From the NCBI RefSeq assembly GCF_009759665.1, contig NZ_WQNE01000003.1, positions 248,001 through 312,000 of the forward strand: 64,000 bases of DNA. The letters are read 5' to 3'. Each line of letters starts with the position of its first letter. Positions within the stretch are counted from its first letter, which is position 1. Under the pieces are notes generated by a model. That model had not been told where the DNA came from. It worked only from the letters and a program-made list of their open reading frames with translations, and searched no databases. Both the position numbers and the translations under genes were made by a program. Below, in pieces: positions 31,996-45,217 of this stretch. This stretch comes from Bradyrhizobium cajani. GTDB lineage: Bacteria; Pseudomonadota; Alphaproteobacteria; Rhizobiales; Xanthobacteraceae.

Positions 31996-33792
31996 ATGGA
32001 AAGACGTCTGGCCGCCATCGTCTGCGCCGATGTCGCCGGCTATTCGCGCATGATGGGCAGCGACGAGGCCGGCACGCATGCCGCCTTCAAGGCCCATCGC
32101 AGCGCGATCCATCCCATCATCCTCAACCATGGCGGCCGCGTCGTGAAGAATACCGGCGACGGCTTCCTGCTGGAGTTCCCCAGTATCGTCGGCGCCACCG
32201 AGGCGGCGATCGCGATGCAGACTCTGATGGCGGAGCGCAACCACCATCTGCCGGCCGATCGCGCCATGCAGTTCCGGCTCGGCATCCACATGGGCGACGT
32301 CATCGCGGACGAGGATGAGGTGTTCGGTGACGATGTCAACATTGCCGTCCGCCTCGAATCCGTGGCGAATCCCGGCGGCTTCGCCATCTCGGCCAAGGCC
32401 CACAGCGAGGCGAGCAAGCATCTGACCGTGCCACTGGTCGATGCGGGCAACCATCGTTTCAAGAACATCAAGGATGTGGTCGGGGTCTGGACCTGGACGC
32501 CCGAGGGCGCGCCGTCGCTCGCACCCGAGCTCAGGGAGGCGTCCGCCCTCTCGCAACAATATCGCACCGCGATCGTCGGCGTGCTGCCCTTCGCCAATCT
32601 CAGCGATGCCCAGGATGAATATTTCTCCGACGGCCTGACCGAGGATCTGATCCACGCGCTGGCGCTGCAATCCTTCTATCGCGTGCTGAGCCGCAACTCG
32701 ACCTTCGCGTTCAAGGGCGCGAATGTGAGCACCCGGCTGATCGCACGCGAGATCGACGCCACCTACCTGATCCAGGGCTCGGTGCGCCGCGCCGGAGCCA
32801 AGATCCGCGTGACCGCCGAATTGATCGCGCCGGAGACCGGCGAGCAGCTCTGGACCGGTCGTTACGATCGCGACATCGGCGACCTCTTCGCGATGCAGGA
32901 CGAGATCACCACCAACCTGTCCGCAGCCATCGCCACCGAGATCGTCCGTGCCGAGGCCTCGGCGCCTGCGCGACTCTCGACCGACGTGACGGCCTGGGAC
33001 CGCTTCCTCAAGGGGCTCTCCCATTATTACCGGCAGACCAAGGAGGATTTGACCGCCGCCGTCGACCTGTTCCGGGAGGCGATCAGGCTGGATCCCAAAC
33101 TGTCGATCGCGCACGCTTATCTCGCCACGATCCAGATCCAGAGCATCCAGTTCGGCTGGGTCAAGGGCACGCGCGAGATGTGGTCCGAGGCGATGCATCT
33201 CGCCGAGACCAGCGTCCGGCTCGACCCGCGCTCCTCCTTCGCGTTCTCGATCCTGTCCTGGGTTCACGGCATGGAAGGCCATTACGAGGCCGCGATGGAC
33301 GCCGCCAAGCGCGCGGTCGCACTCAATCCCTACGACAATGGCGCGCGCGGCGTGCTCGGCATCTGTCATTTCATCATCGGCGAGCACCGCGAGGCGATCG
33401 AGCTGTTCTCGATGGCCGCCCAGCGCGACAACAACGACCCGCGCTACCAATGGGCGGCGCTGAACGCCTTCAGCCATTATCTGTTGAGGCAATATGACGC
33501 GACGCTGTCATGGGCCCGCGAGCAGCTCTACATCAACCCGAACCACATGCAGGCGCTGGCGATCAGCGCCGCGGCACTGGCGCAATTGGGGCGGAGCGAC
33601 GAGGCGACCGAGGCCGCCAGCGTGCTGATGGGCAACTACCCGACCCTCAATGTCGACCGTCACCTGCGCAATTTCCACTGGAAGCGGTCCGAGGACATCG
33701 CCCATTATCGCGAGGGTCTGCTGAAGGCGGGCGTGCCGCTGACCAAGCTGACCCTGGTGCAGAGCGACGTCAAACGCGCCGCCGAGTCCTGA
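31996..33792 (+). CDS. Class III cyclase with TolB-like and TPR regions
   Basis: The 598-residue soluble protein starts with a class III nucleotide cyclase domain (residues 1-165). Metal aspartates lie in CADVAGYSRMM and NTGDGFLLEF, and NIAVRLES holds the transition-state Asn and Arg. A TolB/FlgO-like segment (VLPFANLSDAQDEYFSDGLTEDLI) follows, then TPR repeats to the end. Such proteins are numerous in Bradyrhizobium and probably make cAMP under protein-protein control. ATG 31996 has GAGGAT upstream; 21 further residues upstream are possible but unlikely. Confidence 0.87.
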   Translation: MERRLAAIVCADVAGYSRMMGSDEAGTHAAFKAHRSAIHPIILNHGGRVVKNTGDGFLLEFPSIVGATEAAIAMQTLMAERNHHLPADRAMQFRLGIHMGDVIADEDEVFGDDVNIAVRLESVANPGGFAISAKAHSEASKHLTVPLVDAGNHRFKNIKDVVGVWTWTPEGAPSLAPELREASALSQQYRTAIVGVLPFANLSDAQDEYFSDGLTEDLIHALALQSFYRVLSRNSTFAFKGANVSTRLIAREIDATYLIQGSVRRAGAKIRVTAELIAPETGEQLWTGRYDRDIGDLFAMQDEITTNLSAAIATEIVRAEASAPARLSTDVTAWDRFLKGLSHYYRQTKEDLTAAVDLFREAIRLDPKLSIAHAYLATIQIQSIQFGWVKGTREMWSEAMHLAETSVRLDPRSSFAFSILSWVHGMEGHYEAAMDAAKRAVALNPYDNGARGVLGICHFIIGEHREAIELFSMAAQRDNNDPRYQWAALNAFSHYLLRQYDATLSWAREQLYINPNHMQALAISAAALAQLGRSDEATEAASVLMGNYPTLNVDRHLRNFHWKRSEDIAHYREGLLKAGVPLTKLTLVQSDVKRAAES

Positions 33793-33849
33793 AAGGCCGG
33801 CTGCGGCCCCTTGCAGTCCCTTCTTCCGACCTCATGCCTGCTTCATTGC

Positions 33850-33892
33850 TTGAGCGTCAGCTTTTCGGAAAACACTTTCCCGGATCATGCTC
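33850..33892. repeat. Half copy of palindromic repeat family A
   Basis: One arm pair of family A (CTTTTCGGAAAAC and TCCCGGATCATGCTC) is present without the second hairpin. It lies between the cyclase-TPR gene and the dihaem cytochrome gene. A TATAGT near 33943 may belong to the next promoter. Confidence 0.6.
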
Positions 33893-34028
33893 TTGTTGAC
33901 AGGACAGTGAATTCGGCCACACTTCGTTACACGCTGAAGTAGTATAGTTTGCTGTCGGTTTGTTAGGACTTTCCGCGCTTGATCGGCGCGCCTGCTTTTA
34001 CGATTCGCCGCCTTGAGGAAATTGGGCC

Positions 34029-36800
34029 ATGCATCACCCCGCTTCGAAGCCGCCCTTCGACCCCTCGATCCAGGTCTCGCCGAACAACCCCTGCCCGTTC
34101 CTGCGTGGCCTCGTCGGCGAAGGTTTCGTCGATGGCGGGACCGTCCCGCTCATTACGCTGTCGCAGACGATTGCGAATGCGACCGGCGAGACGGGCCTGA
34201 AGAAGGTCTCGGCCCGCATCCAGGTCCGCGGCGTTGCACTCATCGCCAACGGCTTCAGTCACATCCTGAAGAGCATCTGGTCGGGCGCGCAGCTCGACGC
34301 GCTACGCGGCGGTCCCCTCGACAAGCGCGGTGCCGGCTCGCGCATTCTCGGTGTCGACGGCAAGGTCAACGAGGACGAGATCGCGCGGTTCGCAAGCTTC
34401 GGCCGGACCTACACCGATCCGAACACCGGCAGCAGCGAGCCCGGCCTCAACGCCGCGGAAATCAAGATTTTCATGCGCGACAACCTCAAGCGCGCCGGCA
34501 ATGCCGCGCGCTGGTACTACCCGCTGCTGATGAAATTCGAATGGCCCATCCTCCTGAAGATCATGGGCAAGGGCAAGAACGACGAGCAGCGCTATCTCAG
34601 CGTGGCCGACGTGCGCACGCTGTTCGAGGAGCGCAAATTCCCTGACCGGATCAACCAGCGGATATTGTCGCAGCCGCTGCTGTCGGCCTGCCAGCTCCGC
34701 TTCCGCTGGGCGTTCGCGCTCACAGCGCTCGTCATCGGCCTCGGCCTCGTCGCCCTGGTTGCGGTCGCCGAATTCCCCAACCAGGTCCGTGCGATGCTGC
34801 CGCAGAAGGGCGTCCTCGCGCAGCTGCTGCCGCCGCCCTTGCCCACGCTCCCGGAGACCAAGGCCGCCTATTGGCTCGAGCAAAACTGGTCGCTGAAGGA
34901 CCGGCACTGGTTCCATCATGCCAGCCAGGGCACCGCGACCTTTCCGGTGCCCTATGAGTGGTTCATGGCGCTGGAGCAGCCGCGCCTTCGCCTGCTCTCG
35001 CAACCGGGCATGATGAAGGACGGCACCTATCTCGAGCAATACGGCTTCATCCCGAGCCCGCAGACGATCGAGACCGACGCGACGACGCTGCGCCGCTTCG
35101 GCTACGCCAATGTCTATGAGACGACGCAGGTGCCGGACTGGTCGACGAGGTGGACGCCGGCGGAGAACGTCGATGGCCTGCCGGTCGGCTTCGCGCGGAT
35201 GACGGCGGTCGTCGATCCGGCGACGGGCCGCCGCGAAGAGGACAAGATCGGGCTGACCTGCGCGGCCTGCCACACCGGCCAGATCCACTACAAGGGCGTC
35301 GATGTCCGCTTCGACGGCGGCCCGGCGATGACCGACCTGAAGAAGCTCGAGCTCGCGACCGGCCTGTCGATCGCCTACACGCTCTACGTTCCGTTCCGCT
35401 TCCAGCGCTTTGCCGATCGCGTGCTCGGCACCGAGGCCAGCAAGGCGGATCGCGACGCGCTCAAGCAGAAGCTCAGCGCGACCGGCACGTTCCTGATCGA
35501 CTGGGCCAAGAACTACGAGAAGACGATCGAGGGCAAGAAGACCTGGGACGGCAAGCAGCAGCAGGACACCGAGGAAGGATTTGGCCGCCTCGACGCCCTC
35601 AATCGCATCGGCAACCAGGTGTTTTCGCAGGATTTCGCGCTGAACGGGATCAAGGGATTCGAGAAGAACCTGCATGCCCAGGACGCGCCGGTCAGCTATC
35701 CCGCGATCTGGACCGTGCCGTGGTTCAAGTTCGCCCAGTACGACGCCTCGATCGAGCAGCCGCTGATCCGCAACGCCGGCGAGGCCCTCGGGGTGACGGC
35801 GCTGCTCAATCTGTCCGACGCCTATCCCGAGGACCGGCTTTGGCGGTCCTCGGTTCATATCAAAACGCTCGGCTGGATCGAGGACATGCTCAGAGGTCCG
35901 GATCCGTTCAAGCCGGCCGATCCCGCGGCCGGTCCGAAGTTCGGTGGCCTGCTCGCGCCAAAATGGCCCTCGCAGATCCTCGATGACGCGTGGAAGCTGA
36001 AGGCCGATCGCGTCGACCGCGGCCGCGCGATCTACAGTGAGATGTGCTCGGGATGCCACCTGCCCGCCGTCGACACCCCGGCCTTCTGGTCCTCCAGGCA
36101 TTGGGAGCCGAGCGGCGACGGCAAGGTCCTGAACGCGGTGACGATCCCCACCGACGAGATCAAGACCGATCCCGAACAATCGTTCGTGCTCGGCAACAGG
36201 GTTGTCGATGTGCCCGGCTTCCTGAAGGTGAACACGGCCGAGCTCAAGACCTGGTGGCAATGCGACGTCCCGACCGCGAGCTCGCCGACCGAGATGGTGT
36301 ATGCGCTCGGCCTCATGACGGTCGTCGACCTCGTCGCCCGCAAATGGATGGACGACGAGAAGACCCCGGAAGCCGAGCGGGCGAGACTGTGGAACCTCGC
36401 GCGCAAGAACTGTCTCAACCCGGCGCCCGGACCGCGCTATCGCGCGCGGCCGCTGAACGGCATCTGGGCGACCGCGCCCTATCTGCACAACGGTTCGGTG
36501 CCGTCTCTCTACTGGTTGCTGAAGCCACAGAACGAGCGCCCGCAAAAATTCTGCATGGGCCGCCGCGACTATGATCCCGTGACCGTCGGCTTTGCAGTCA
36601 CGGCAAACGAGACGTGCAAGATGGGCGAAAATGAGTTCTCGATGACGGGCCCTGATGGCAAGCCGGTCCAGGGCAACAGCGTGCTCGGCCATTCCTTCGA
36701 GCGCAAGGAAGGCGAGCCGAAACGCCCCGGCGTCATCGGCCGCATGTTCAAGGACGACAACGAGCGCTACGACCTGATCGAATATCTGAAGACGCTGTGA
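34029..36800 (+). CDS. RoxA-like dihaem cytochrome c with N-terminal peroxygenase-like domain
   Basis: The 923-residue protein has three parts. Residues 1-220 carry PCP (C22), an N-E-D-E-I-A-R stretch (115-120) and LSVADVRTLFEERKFPDRI (190-208), which resemble the haem-thiolate ligand, acid motif and final helix of family-2 haem-thiolate peroxidases. A single transmembrane helix follows (about 226-248). The rest is periplasmic and has two c-type haem sites, C411-A-A-C-H415 and C673-S-G-C-H677, plus the LNGIWATAPYLHNGSVPSLYWLL segment of the RoxA/dihaem-peroxidase group. RoxA enzymes cleave polyisoprene oxidatively. The N-terminal assignment is tentative. The gene is unlinked to neighbours. 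Confidence 0.78.
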   Translation: MHHPASKPPFDPSIQVSPNNPCPFLRGLVGEGFVDGGTVPLITLSQTIANATGETGLKKVSARIQVRGVALIANGFSHILKSIWSGAQLDALRGGPLDKRGAGSRILGVDGKVNEDEIARFASFGRTYTDPNTGSSEPGLNAAEIKIFMRDNLKRAGNAARWYYPLLMKFEWPILLKIMGKGKNDEQRYLSVADVRTLFEERKFPDRINQRILSQPLLSACQLRFRWAFALTALVIGLGLVALVAVAEFPNQVRAMLPQKGVLAQLLPPPLPTLPETKAAYWLEQNWSLKDRHWFHHASQGTATFPVPYEWFMALEQPRLRLLSQPGMMKDGTYLEQYGFIPSPQTIETDATTLRRFGYANVYETTQVPDWSTRWTPAENVDGLPVGFARMTAVVDPATGRREEDKIGLTCAACHTGQIHYKGVDVRFDGGPAMTDLKKLELATGLSIAYTLYVPFRFQRFADRVLGTEASKADRDALKQKLSATGTFLIDWAKNYEKTIEGKKTWDGKQQQDTEEGFGRLDALNRIGNQVFSQDFALNGIKGFEKNLHAQDAPVSYPAIWTVPWFKFAQYDASIEQPLIRNAGEALGVTALLNLSDAYPEDRLWRSSVHIKTLGWIEDMLRGPDPFKPADPAAGPKFGGLLAPKWPSQILDDAWKLKADRVDRGRAIYSEMCSGCHLPAVDTPAFWSSRHWEPSGDGKVLNAVTIPTDEIKTDPEQSFVLGNRVVDVPGFLKVNTAELKTWWQCDVPTASSPTEMVYALGLMTVVDLVARKWMDDEKTPEAERARLWNLARKNCLNPAPGPRYRARPLNGIWATAPYLHNGSVPSLYWLLKPQNERPQKFCMGRRDYDPVTVGFAVTANETCKMGENEFSMTGPDGKPVQGNSVLGHSFERKEGEPKRPGVIGRMFKDDNERYDLIEYLKTL

Positions 36801-36872
36801 GCCGCGTTCCACCTCTCTTCTGCCGAAGCTTCAGCGAAGGCGGATGCGGGAGCGGTCGGAATTCATCCACGC

Positions 36873-36996
36873 CGTCATTGCGAGCCAACGGGTCCGCGCG
36901 AAGCGCGGCCCGATGACAGGCTCCGCGAAGCAATCCAGATTGTCTCCGCGGTGAGGGGTCTGGATTGCTTCGTCGCAAGAGCTCCTCGCAATGACG
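36873..36996. repeat. Palindromic repeat family C, copy 1
   Basis: A roughly 124-base hairpin: CGTCATTGCGAG at one end and CTCGCAATGACG type at the other, with GAAGCAATCCAGA and TCTGGATTGCTTC inside. Copies also at 49954 and 51048. The rest of the 36801-37131 gap holds a C-rich palindrome near 37050-37115 and no gene. Confidence 0.85.
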
Positions 36997-37131
36997 GAGA
37001 ATGAGGATTCTCCGCGAATTCAACTCCTACCGTCGTTGCGGAAGCAGCCCCTCACCCCGCCCCCCTCAGCGCGAGCGAAGCTCGTCGCGGCCCCGCAAGC
37101 GGGGCGAGGGAGCGCACCGTCACTGCCCCAC

Positions 37132-38079
37132 TCACTTGAACAGCGGCGTGCCCGGCACGAAGGCATCGAAGGCGGCCCAGAACTGGGAGCGGTAGCGGTC
37201 CTGCTCCTGGAGGATCTCGTGCTTGGCGCCGGCGATCACGAGATGGGAGCCGGCGCGTAAGTGATAGGCGAATTCCTCGATCGCCGCGGTCGAGACCACG
37301 GTGTCGTTGGAGGCCGCCAGCATCAGGATCGGCTGGCGGATCTCGGACGGGTAGTTCATGCCCTTGAAGGTGTGCATTGCGCGGAACGCGGTGTCGGCCC
37401 AGGCGACCGTCGGTGATGCGAGCCCGAGGGTCGGATCCTCCTCCAGGATCGCGGCATTGCGCGCATAGCGCACGGGATCGCTGGTGAGGGGATTGTTGAT
37501 GAAGGGATCGAGCCCGGTGAGGCGGTCGCTGCCGCCGGGCACATAACTGCCGCCCTGGCCGAGCAGGCGCATCGTCTTGAGCAGCGCGCGCACCGGAAAC
37601 GAGGTGGTGCGGCCGGGCAGGTCGATCATCGGCGCCGACAGCACCATGCGGTCGAACCAGCGCTTGCCCGCATGTGCGACGCGCAGCAGCACCGTGCCGC
37701 CCATGGAATGGGCCAGCGCGAAGAAGGGCGGCGGGCAATCCGGCAGCACCACCTGCTGAACGAAGGCCTCGACGTCGATTTCGAAATCGGCGAAGTCGCG
37801 CACATAGCCCTTGCGCGGATCGCGCAGGCGGCGCGAGGAATGGCCCTGCCCGCGCCAATCGATCATCGCCACCGCAAAGCCGCGGTCGCGCAGATCCCGC
37901 ACCGTCTCGAAATATTTCTCGATCTGCTCGCTGCGGCCGGTGAAGACGCAGACGGTGCCCTTGCGGTTCGCCGGCGGCGCCCAGCGCGCAAAGCGCAGCT
38001 CGACACCATCGGGGGTCTTGATGGTGCCGCTGACGACGTTTTCGGGAACGGGGTTGGACGGGATCGAGACCAGCGTCAT
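37132..38079 (-). CDS. Alpha/beta hydrolase, lysophospholipase-like
   Basis: The 315-residue protein has the serine-aminopeptidase/monoglyceride-lipase type fold. The nucleophile elbow is AHSMGG, the acid lies in AASNDTVV and the histidine in GAKHEIL. DWRGQGHSSR is the family's conserved strand-turn, close to that of PldB lysophospholipases. It has no signal peptide, so it is probably cytosolic or peripheral. Substrate is inferred to be a lysophospholipid or monoacylglycerol. Confidence 0.85.
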   Translation of the reverse strand: MTLVSIPSNPVPENVVSGTIKTPDGVELRFARWAPPANRKGTVCVFTGRSEQIEKYFETVRDLRDRGFAVAMIDWRGQGHSSRRLRDPRKGYVRDFADFEIDVEAFVQQVVLPDCPPPFFALAHSMGGTVLLRVAHAGKRWFDRMVLSAPMIDLPGRTTSFPVRALLKTMRLLGQGGSYVPGGSDRLTGLDPFINNPLTSDPVRYARNAAILEEDPTLGLASPTVAWADTAFRAMHTFKGMNYPSEIRQPILMLAASNDTVVSTAAIEEFAYHLRAGSHLVIAGAKHEILQEQDRYRSQFWAAFDAFVPGTPLFK

Positions 38080-38152
38080 GATTGGAGGTGCTTGGGCCCA
38101 AAGTGCTGGGAATCAAGGGGCGGGAGCGCCGAAAAGGCGCTGATGCCGCCCT

Positions 38153-38180
38153 CTTGAACGCCGTCTGGACTCACCCATAT
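38153..38180 (+). promoter_or_regulatory. RpoH (sigma-32) type promoter of the Hsp20 gene
   Basis: CTTGAA at 38153 and ACCCATAT ending at 38180 are 14 bases apart, matching the sigma-32 consensus CTTGAA-N13-15-CCCCATAT. Transcription would start near 38187. Confidence 0.7.
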
Positions 38181-38186
38181 CACCTT

Positions 38187-38299
38187 CGTGCAGGCCGCTA
38201 CCAGTGTTTCGGAACCGGAACATCAGGCTGCACACAGACGAAAGCCCGGCCCGATTGGCGGGCGGGTTACCCAACAGTCGCTCAATGGAGGACTTGACC
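38187..38299 (+). promoter_or_regulatory. ROSE-type RNA thermometer
   Basis: The roughly 113-base leader of the Hsp20 mRNA has a GC-rich hairpin at about 38246-38269 (CCCGG-CCCG with CGGGCGGG). A final hairpin follows in which AGTCGCTC pairs imperfectly with GGAGGACT and hides the GGAGG ribosome site. TCGCT is the U-Y-G-C-U element that defines ROSE thermometers. Heat would melt it and free translation. Assignment rests on motif, position and heat-shock promoter. Confidence 0.75.
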
Positions 38300-38761
38300 A
38301 TGCGTACCTACGATCTCACCCCCTTCTATCGTTCCACCGTCGGCTTCGACCGTCTCTTCAACCTGCTCGACCAGGCAGGCTCGGACGGCAGCCCCGGTTA
38401 TCCCCCCTACAACATCGAGCGTACCGGCGAGAACGCCTACCGCATCACCGTTGCGGTCTCCGGCTTTTCCAAGGATGAGCTCTCCATCGTCGCGAAGGAA
38501 AACACGCTGACGATCAAGGGCGAGAAAGTCGCAGCCGAGAACGCGAAGTCCGAAGTGCTCTACCGCGGCATCGCCGCGCGCGCCTTCGAGCGCGCCTTCC
38601 AGCTTGCCGACTTCGTGCAGGTGAAGGACGCCTCGCTCGAGAACGGCCTGCTTCACGTCGACCTCGTTCGCGAGATTCCCGAGGCCAAGAAGCCGCGCCA
38701 GATCGCGATCACCACCAGCGCGCCGAAGGCGCAGGTGATCGAGAGCTCAGTCGCCGCCTAA
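38300..38761 (+). CDS. Small heat shock protein Hsp20
   Basis: The 153-residue chaperone has an alpha-crystallin domain (about residues 34-130): PPYNIERTGENAYRITVAVSGF, ELSIVAKENTLTIKGEK, and the ENGLLHVDLVREIP strand. It belongs to the IbpA/HspA class A of rhizobia and holds unfolded proteins in a refoldable state. ATG 38300 follows GGAGG at the end of the ROSE leader; an ATG twelve bases upstream would place the ribosome site inside the thermometer stem. Two terminator hairpins follow. Confidence 0.93.
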   Translation: MRTYDLTPFYRSTVGFDRLFNLLDQAGSDGSPGYPPYNIERTGENAYRITVAVSGFSKDELSIVAKENTLTIKGEKVAAENAKSEVLYRGIAARAFERAFQLADFVQVKDASLENGLLHVDLVREIPEAKKPRQIAITTSAPKAQVIESSVAA

Positions 38762-38790
38762 GCACATCGACTGCCACCAAGTTACGAAAA

Positions 38791-38816
38791 CGCCCCGGTG
38801 CCCCGGGGCGTTTTTT
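38791..38816 (+). terminator. Intrinsic terminator of the Hsp20 gene
   Basis: CGCCCCGG and CCGGGGCG pair around four bases and are followed by TTTTTT. It lies 30 bases past the stop. Confidence 0.92.
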
Positions 38817-38833
38817 GTTTTGCCCCGCATAAA

Positions 38834-38857
38834 AAGCGCCCGAAATGTCGGGCGCTT
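38834..38857. terminator. Second, two-way terminator hairpin
   Basis: AAGCGCCCGA and TCGGGCGCTT pair perfectly around AATG. A-rich bases on the left and TGTTTTG on the right let it work for either strand, including the leftward gene at 39065. Confidence 0.8.
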
Positions 38858-38881
38858 TGTTTTGCTCAACTGTCTCCCCGC

Positions 38882-39011
38882 TGTCGTCCCTGCAAACGCA
38901 GGGACCCATAACCCCAGGGAGACGTTTGGCGAAGACTCGGAGTTTGAGACTCGCACTTCATCCTGATCGACAGATCACGCGGTATGGGTCCCTGCGTTCG
39001 CAGGGACGACA
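38882..39011. repeat. Palindromic repeat family G
   Basis: TGTCGTCCCTGC-AACGCAGGGACCCATA at one end is mirrored by TATGGGTCCCTGCGTT and GCAGGGACGACA at the other, about 130 bases in all. It lies in the gap before the Pro/Ala-rich gene. Confidence 0.85.
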
Positions 39012-39064
39012 CTGAGAGCGTGGCGCGCACGCGCGCCTCACGGCGCGCCTATTAGCTCGCAGCG

Positions 39065-39838
39065 CTAGTCCAGCCCCTGCGCCGCCGGCATCTCCTGGGT
39101 CGGCAGGATCGTTGCCGCCGGCTTGGCCTGATCGACGGTTGGCGCGGCGGCTTGCGGTGCGGCCTCAGTGGGCTTGGCCTGTATGGCAGCGGTCTGCTGC
39201 TGCGCGGGTTGCGCCTGCGGTGCCTGAGCCCGCTGCGGCGCGGGTTCGGCCGGCTTGGCGGCGACCGGTGTCTCGCCGCGCCGCGGGGCGGCCTTGGGCA
39301 GCGGCACGGAGCGGCTTGCCACATGCGGGATCGGGGCCGGCGGGCGCGGCGGGCCGCTGCGGACCATGGTAGGCGGCGGCAGTGCGCTTTGCGGGCGGTA
39401 AGGTGTAACCGCGGGCTCCTCGTAAGACGGCGCCATGCCATAGGCGTCGGCAGCCGGCATGAAGCGGATGATCCGCCCGTCGCGGGCATCGATCACGAGG
39501 CGGCCGTCGTCACCGCGGCGGTCGATCACCGTGATGCTGTAGACGCTGCCGCGCAGGCGCGGGATGCCAAGCGGCGAGAAGCCGTTTTCCCGCAGCACCG
39601 CATAGACCTCTGTGGCCGGCAGCAGCGCCGGGCCGCGCTCCTCGTAGCCATAGCCCGGGCCAAAGCCGTAACGCGGCTGTGGTGGCGGCGCGACCTCCGG
39701 CGGCCCGTAGGGTCCGTCGAAATCCGACACTGCGATAACGCCCCCTCTCACGATACCGCTAGCCGGAACTTGCGCTTGGGTCGCGGTCGCGGCCAGCGCC
39801 AGCGCGGCGGCGGCCACACATCCTGTGAAAAACTTCAT
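39065..39838 (-). CDS. Secreted Pro/Ala-rich protein of unknown function
   Basis: The 257-residue protein has a signal peptide (MKFFTGCVAAAALALAATATQAQ) and a short globular part with VYAVLRENGFSPLGIP and RLVIDARDGRIIRFMPA, which looks like a PepSY-type or similar small beta unit. The last 120 residues are low complexity (Pro, Ala, Gln, Lys). ATG 39838 follows AGGAG; upstream extension lacks a site. Such tails occur in proteins that reach across the periplasm. Function unknown. Confidence 0.72.
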   Translation of the reverse strand: MKFFTGCVAAAALALAATATQAQVPASGIVRGGVIAVSDFDGPYGPPEVAPPPQPRYGFGPGYGYEERGPALLPATEVYAVLRENGFSPLGIPRLRGSVYSITVIDRRGDDGRLVIDARDGRIIRFMPAADAYGMAPSYEEPAVTPYRPQSALPPPTMVRSGPPRPPAPIPHVASRSVPLPKAAPRRGETPVAAKPAEPAPQRAQAPQAQPAQQQTAAIQAKPTEAAPQAAAPTVDQAKPAATILPTQEMPAAQGLD

Positions 39839-40327
39839 GGTCGAAACGCTCCTGTCAGGCCCCCGGATCATCGCGCTCTTTCGCTTCTTGCGGCGCGGCG
39901 CGCTTTTCGAAGGGGCGATCCGGAGCTTCAACGGGGATTTCGGCGCCGCTTGGGCCGGATCAGGGCGCGTTTGCTTCAAAACCGGGGCCACGCGCGTCCG
40001 GAAAGCGATGATTGACACTTTGGGAATCGGGACTTTCGCGCGCTTGTGTGCTAGACAAAAATTTGGCAAGGTGATGGTTAGGACAGGAAAGCTGTCTCAA
40101 TCTTGCTCGCGGTCCCGGCACAGGGATTGCAGCGAAAGCTGGTGCTTCCGAGCGCCGGAAAGTTAACAGGCAAAGCCGTTCTCGGGGACGTAGAACGCCT
40201 AGGCCTGGATTTAAGAAAATGCGGCTCGCAGCGGACGAGCGGTGACCCAGAGGCGGGTGCCGCGGAACGCCCAAGGTGCGCCGAAGATGGCGGTGAGACA
40301 GCTTGCCGCACGGAGAGGACAGGAACA
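39839..40327. other. Intergenic region before gltB
   Basis: This 489-base gap lies between divergent genes. A TTGACA at 40012 and a TGTGCTAGACA at about 40047-40057 are candidate promoter parts for gltB, which would give a long leader. GACAGGAAAGCTGTC at 40081-40095 is a small inverted repeat. No gene is supported. Confidence 0.4.
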
Positions 40328-45061
<4,734 letters not shown>

Positions 45062-45070
45062 GCAATAAGC

Positions 45071-45177
45071 CCTCATGGTGAGGAGCGCGAAGCGCGTCTC
45101 GAACCATGAGGTCATCATCAGGGCCTTTCATCCTTCGAGACGCGGCGCAAAGGGGCGCCGCTCCTCAGGATGAGGGG
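45071..45177. repeat. Palindromic repeat family F, between gltB and gltD
   Basis: CCTCATGGTGAGGAGCGC, with GCGTCTCGAA, is mirrored by TTCGAGACGC and GCGCCGCTCCTCAGGATGAGG over about 107 bases. It lies inside the glt operon and could shape mRNA stability or reduce read-through into gltD. Confidence 0.8.
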
Positions 45178-45217
45178 CGAGAGAACAAACGACTAAGCGG
45201 CAGGGACTACGGGTTTA

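Noticed and set aside
31861-33492. 543-residue frame opposite the cyclase-TPR gene
   Set aside because: Low-complexity antisense reading; the forward strand has intact cyclase and TPR motifs.
33896-33924. TTGACA as promoter of the dihaem cytochrome gene
   Set aside because: No acceptable -10 hexamer lies 16-18 bases on; the TATAGT at 33943 lacks a good -35.
34302-36812. 836-residue frame opposite the dihaem cytochrome gene
   Set aside because: Shadow of the real gene with its two CxxCH sites; no domain is recognisable and no ribosome site is seen.
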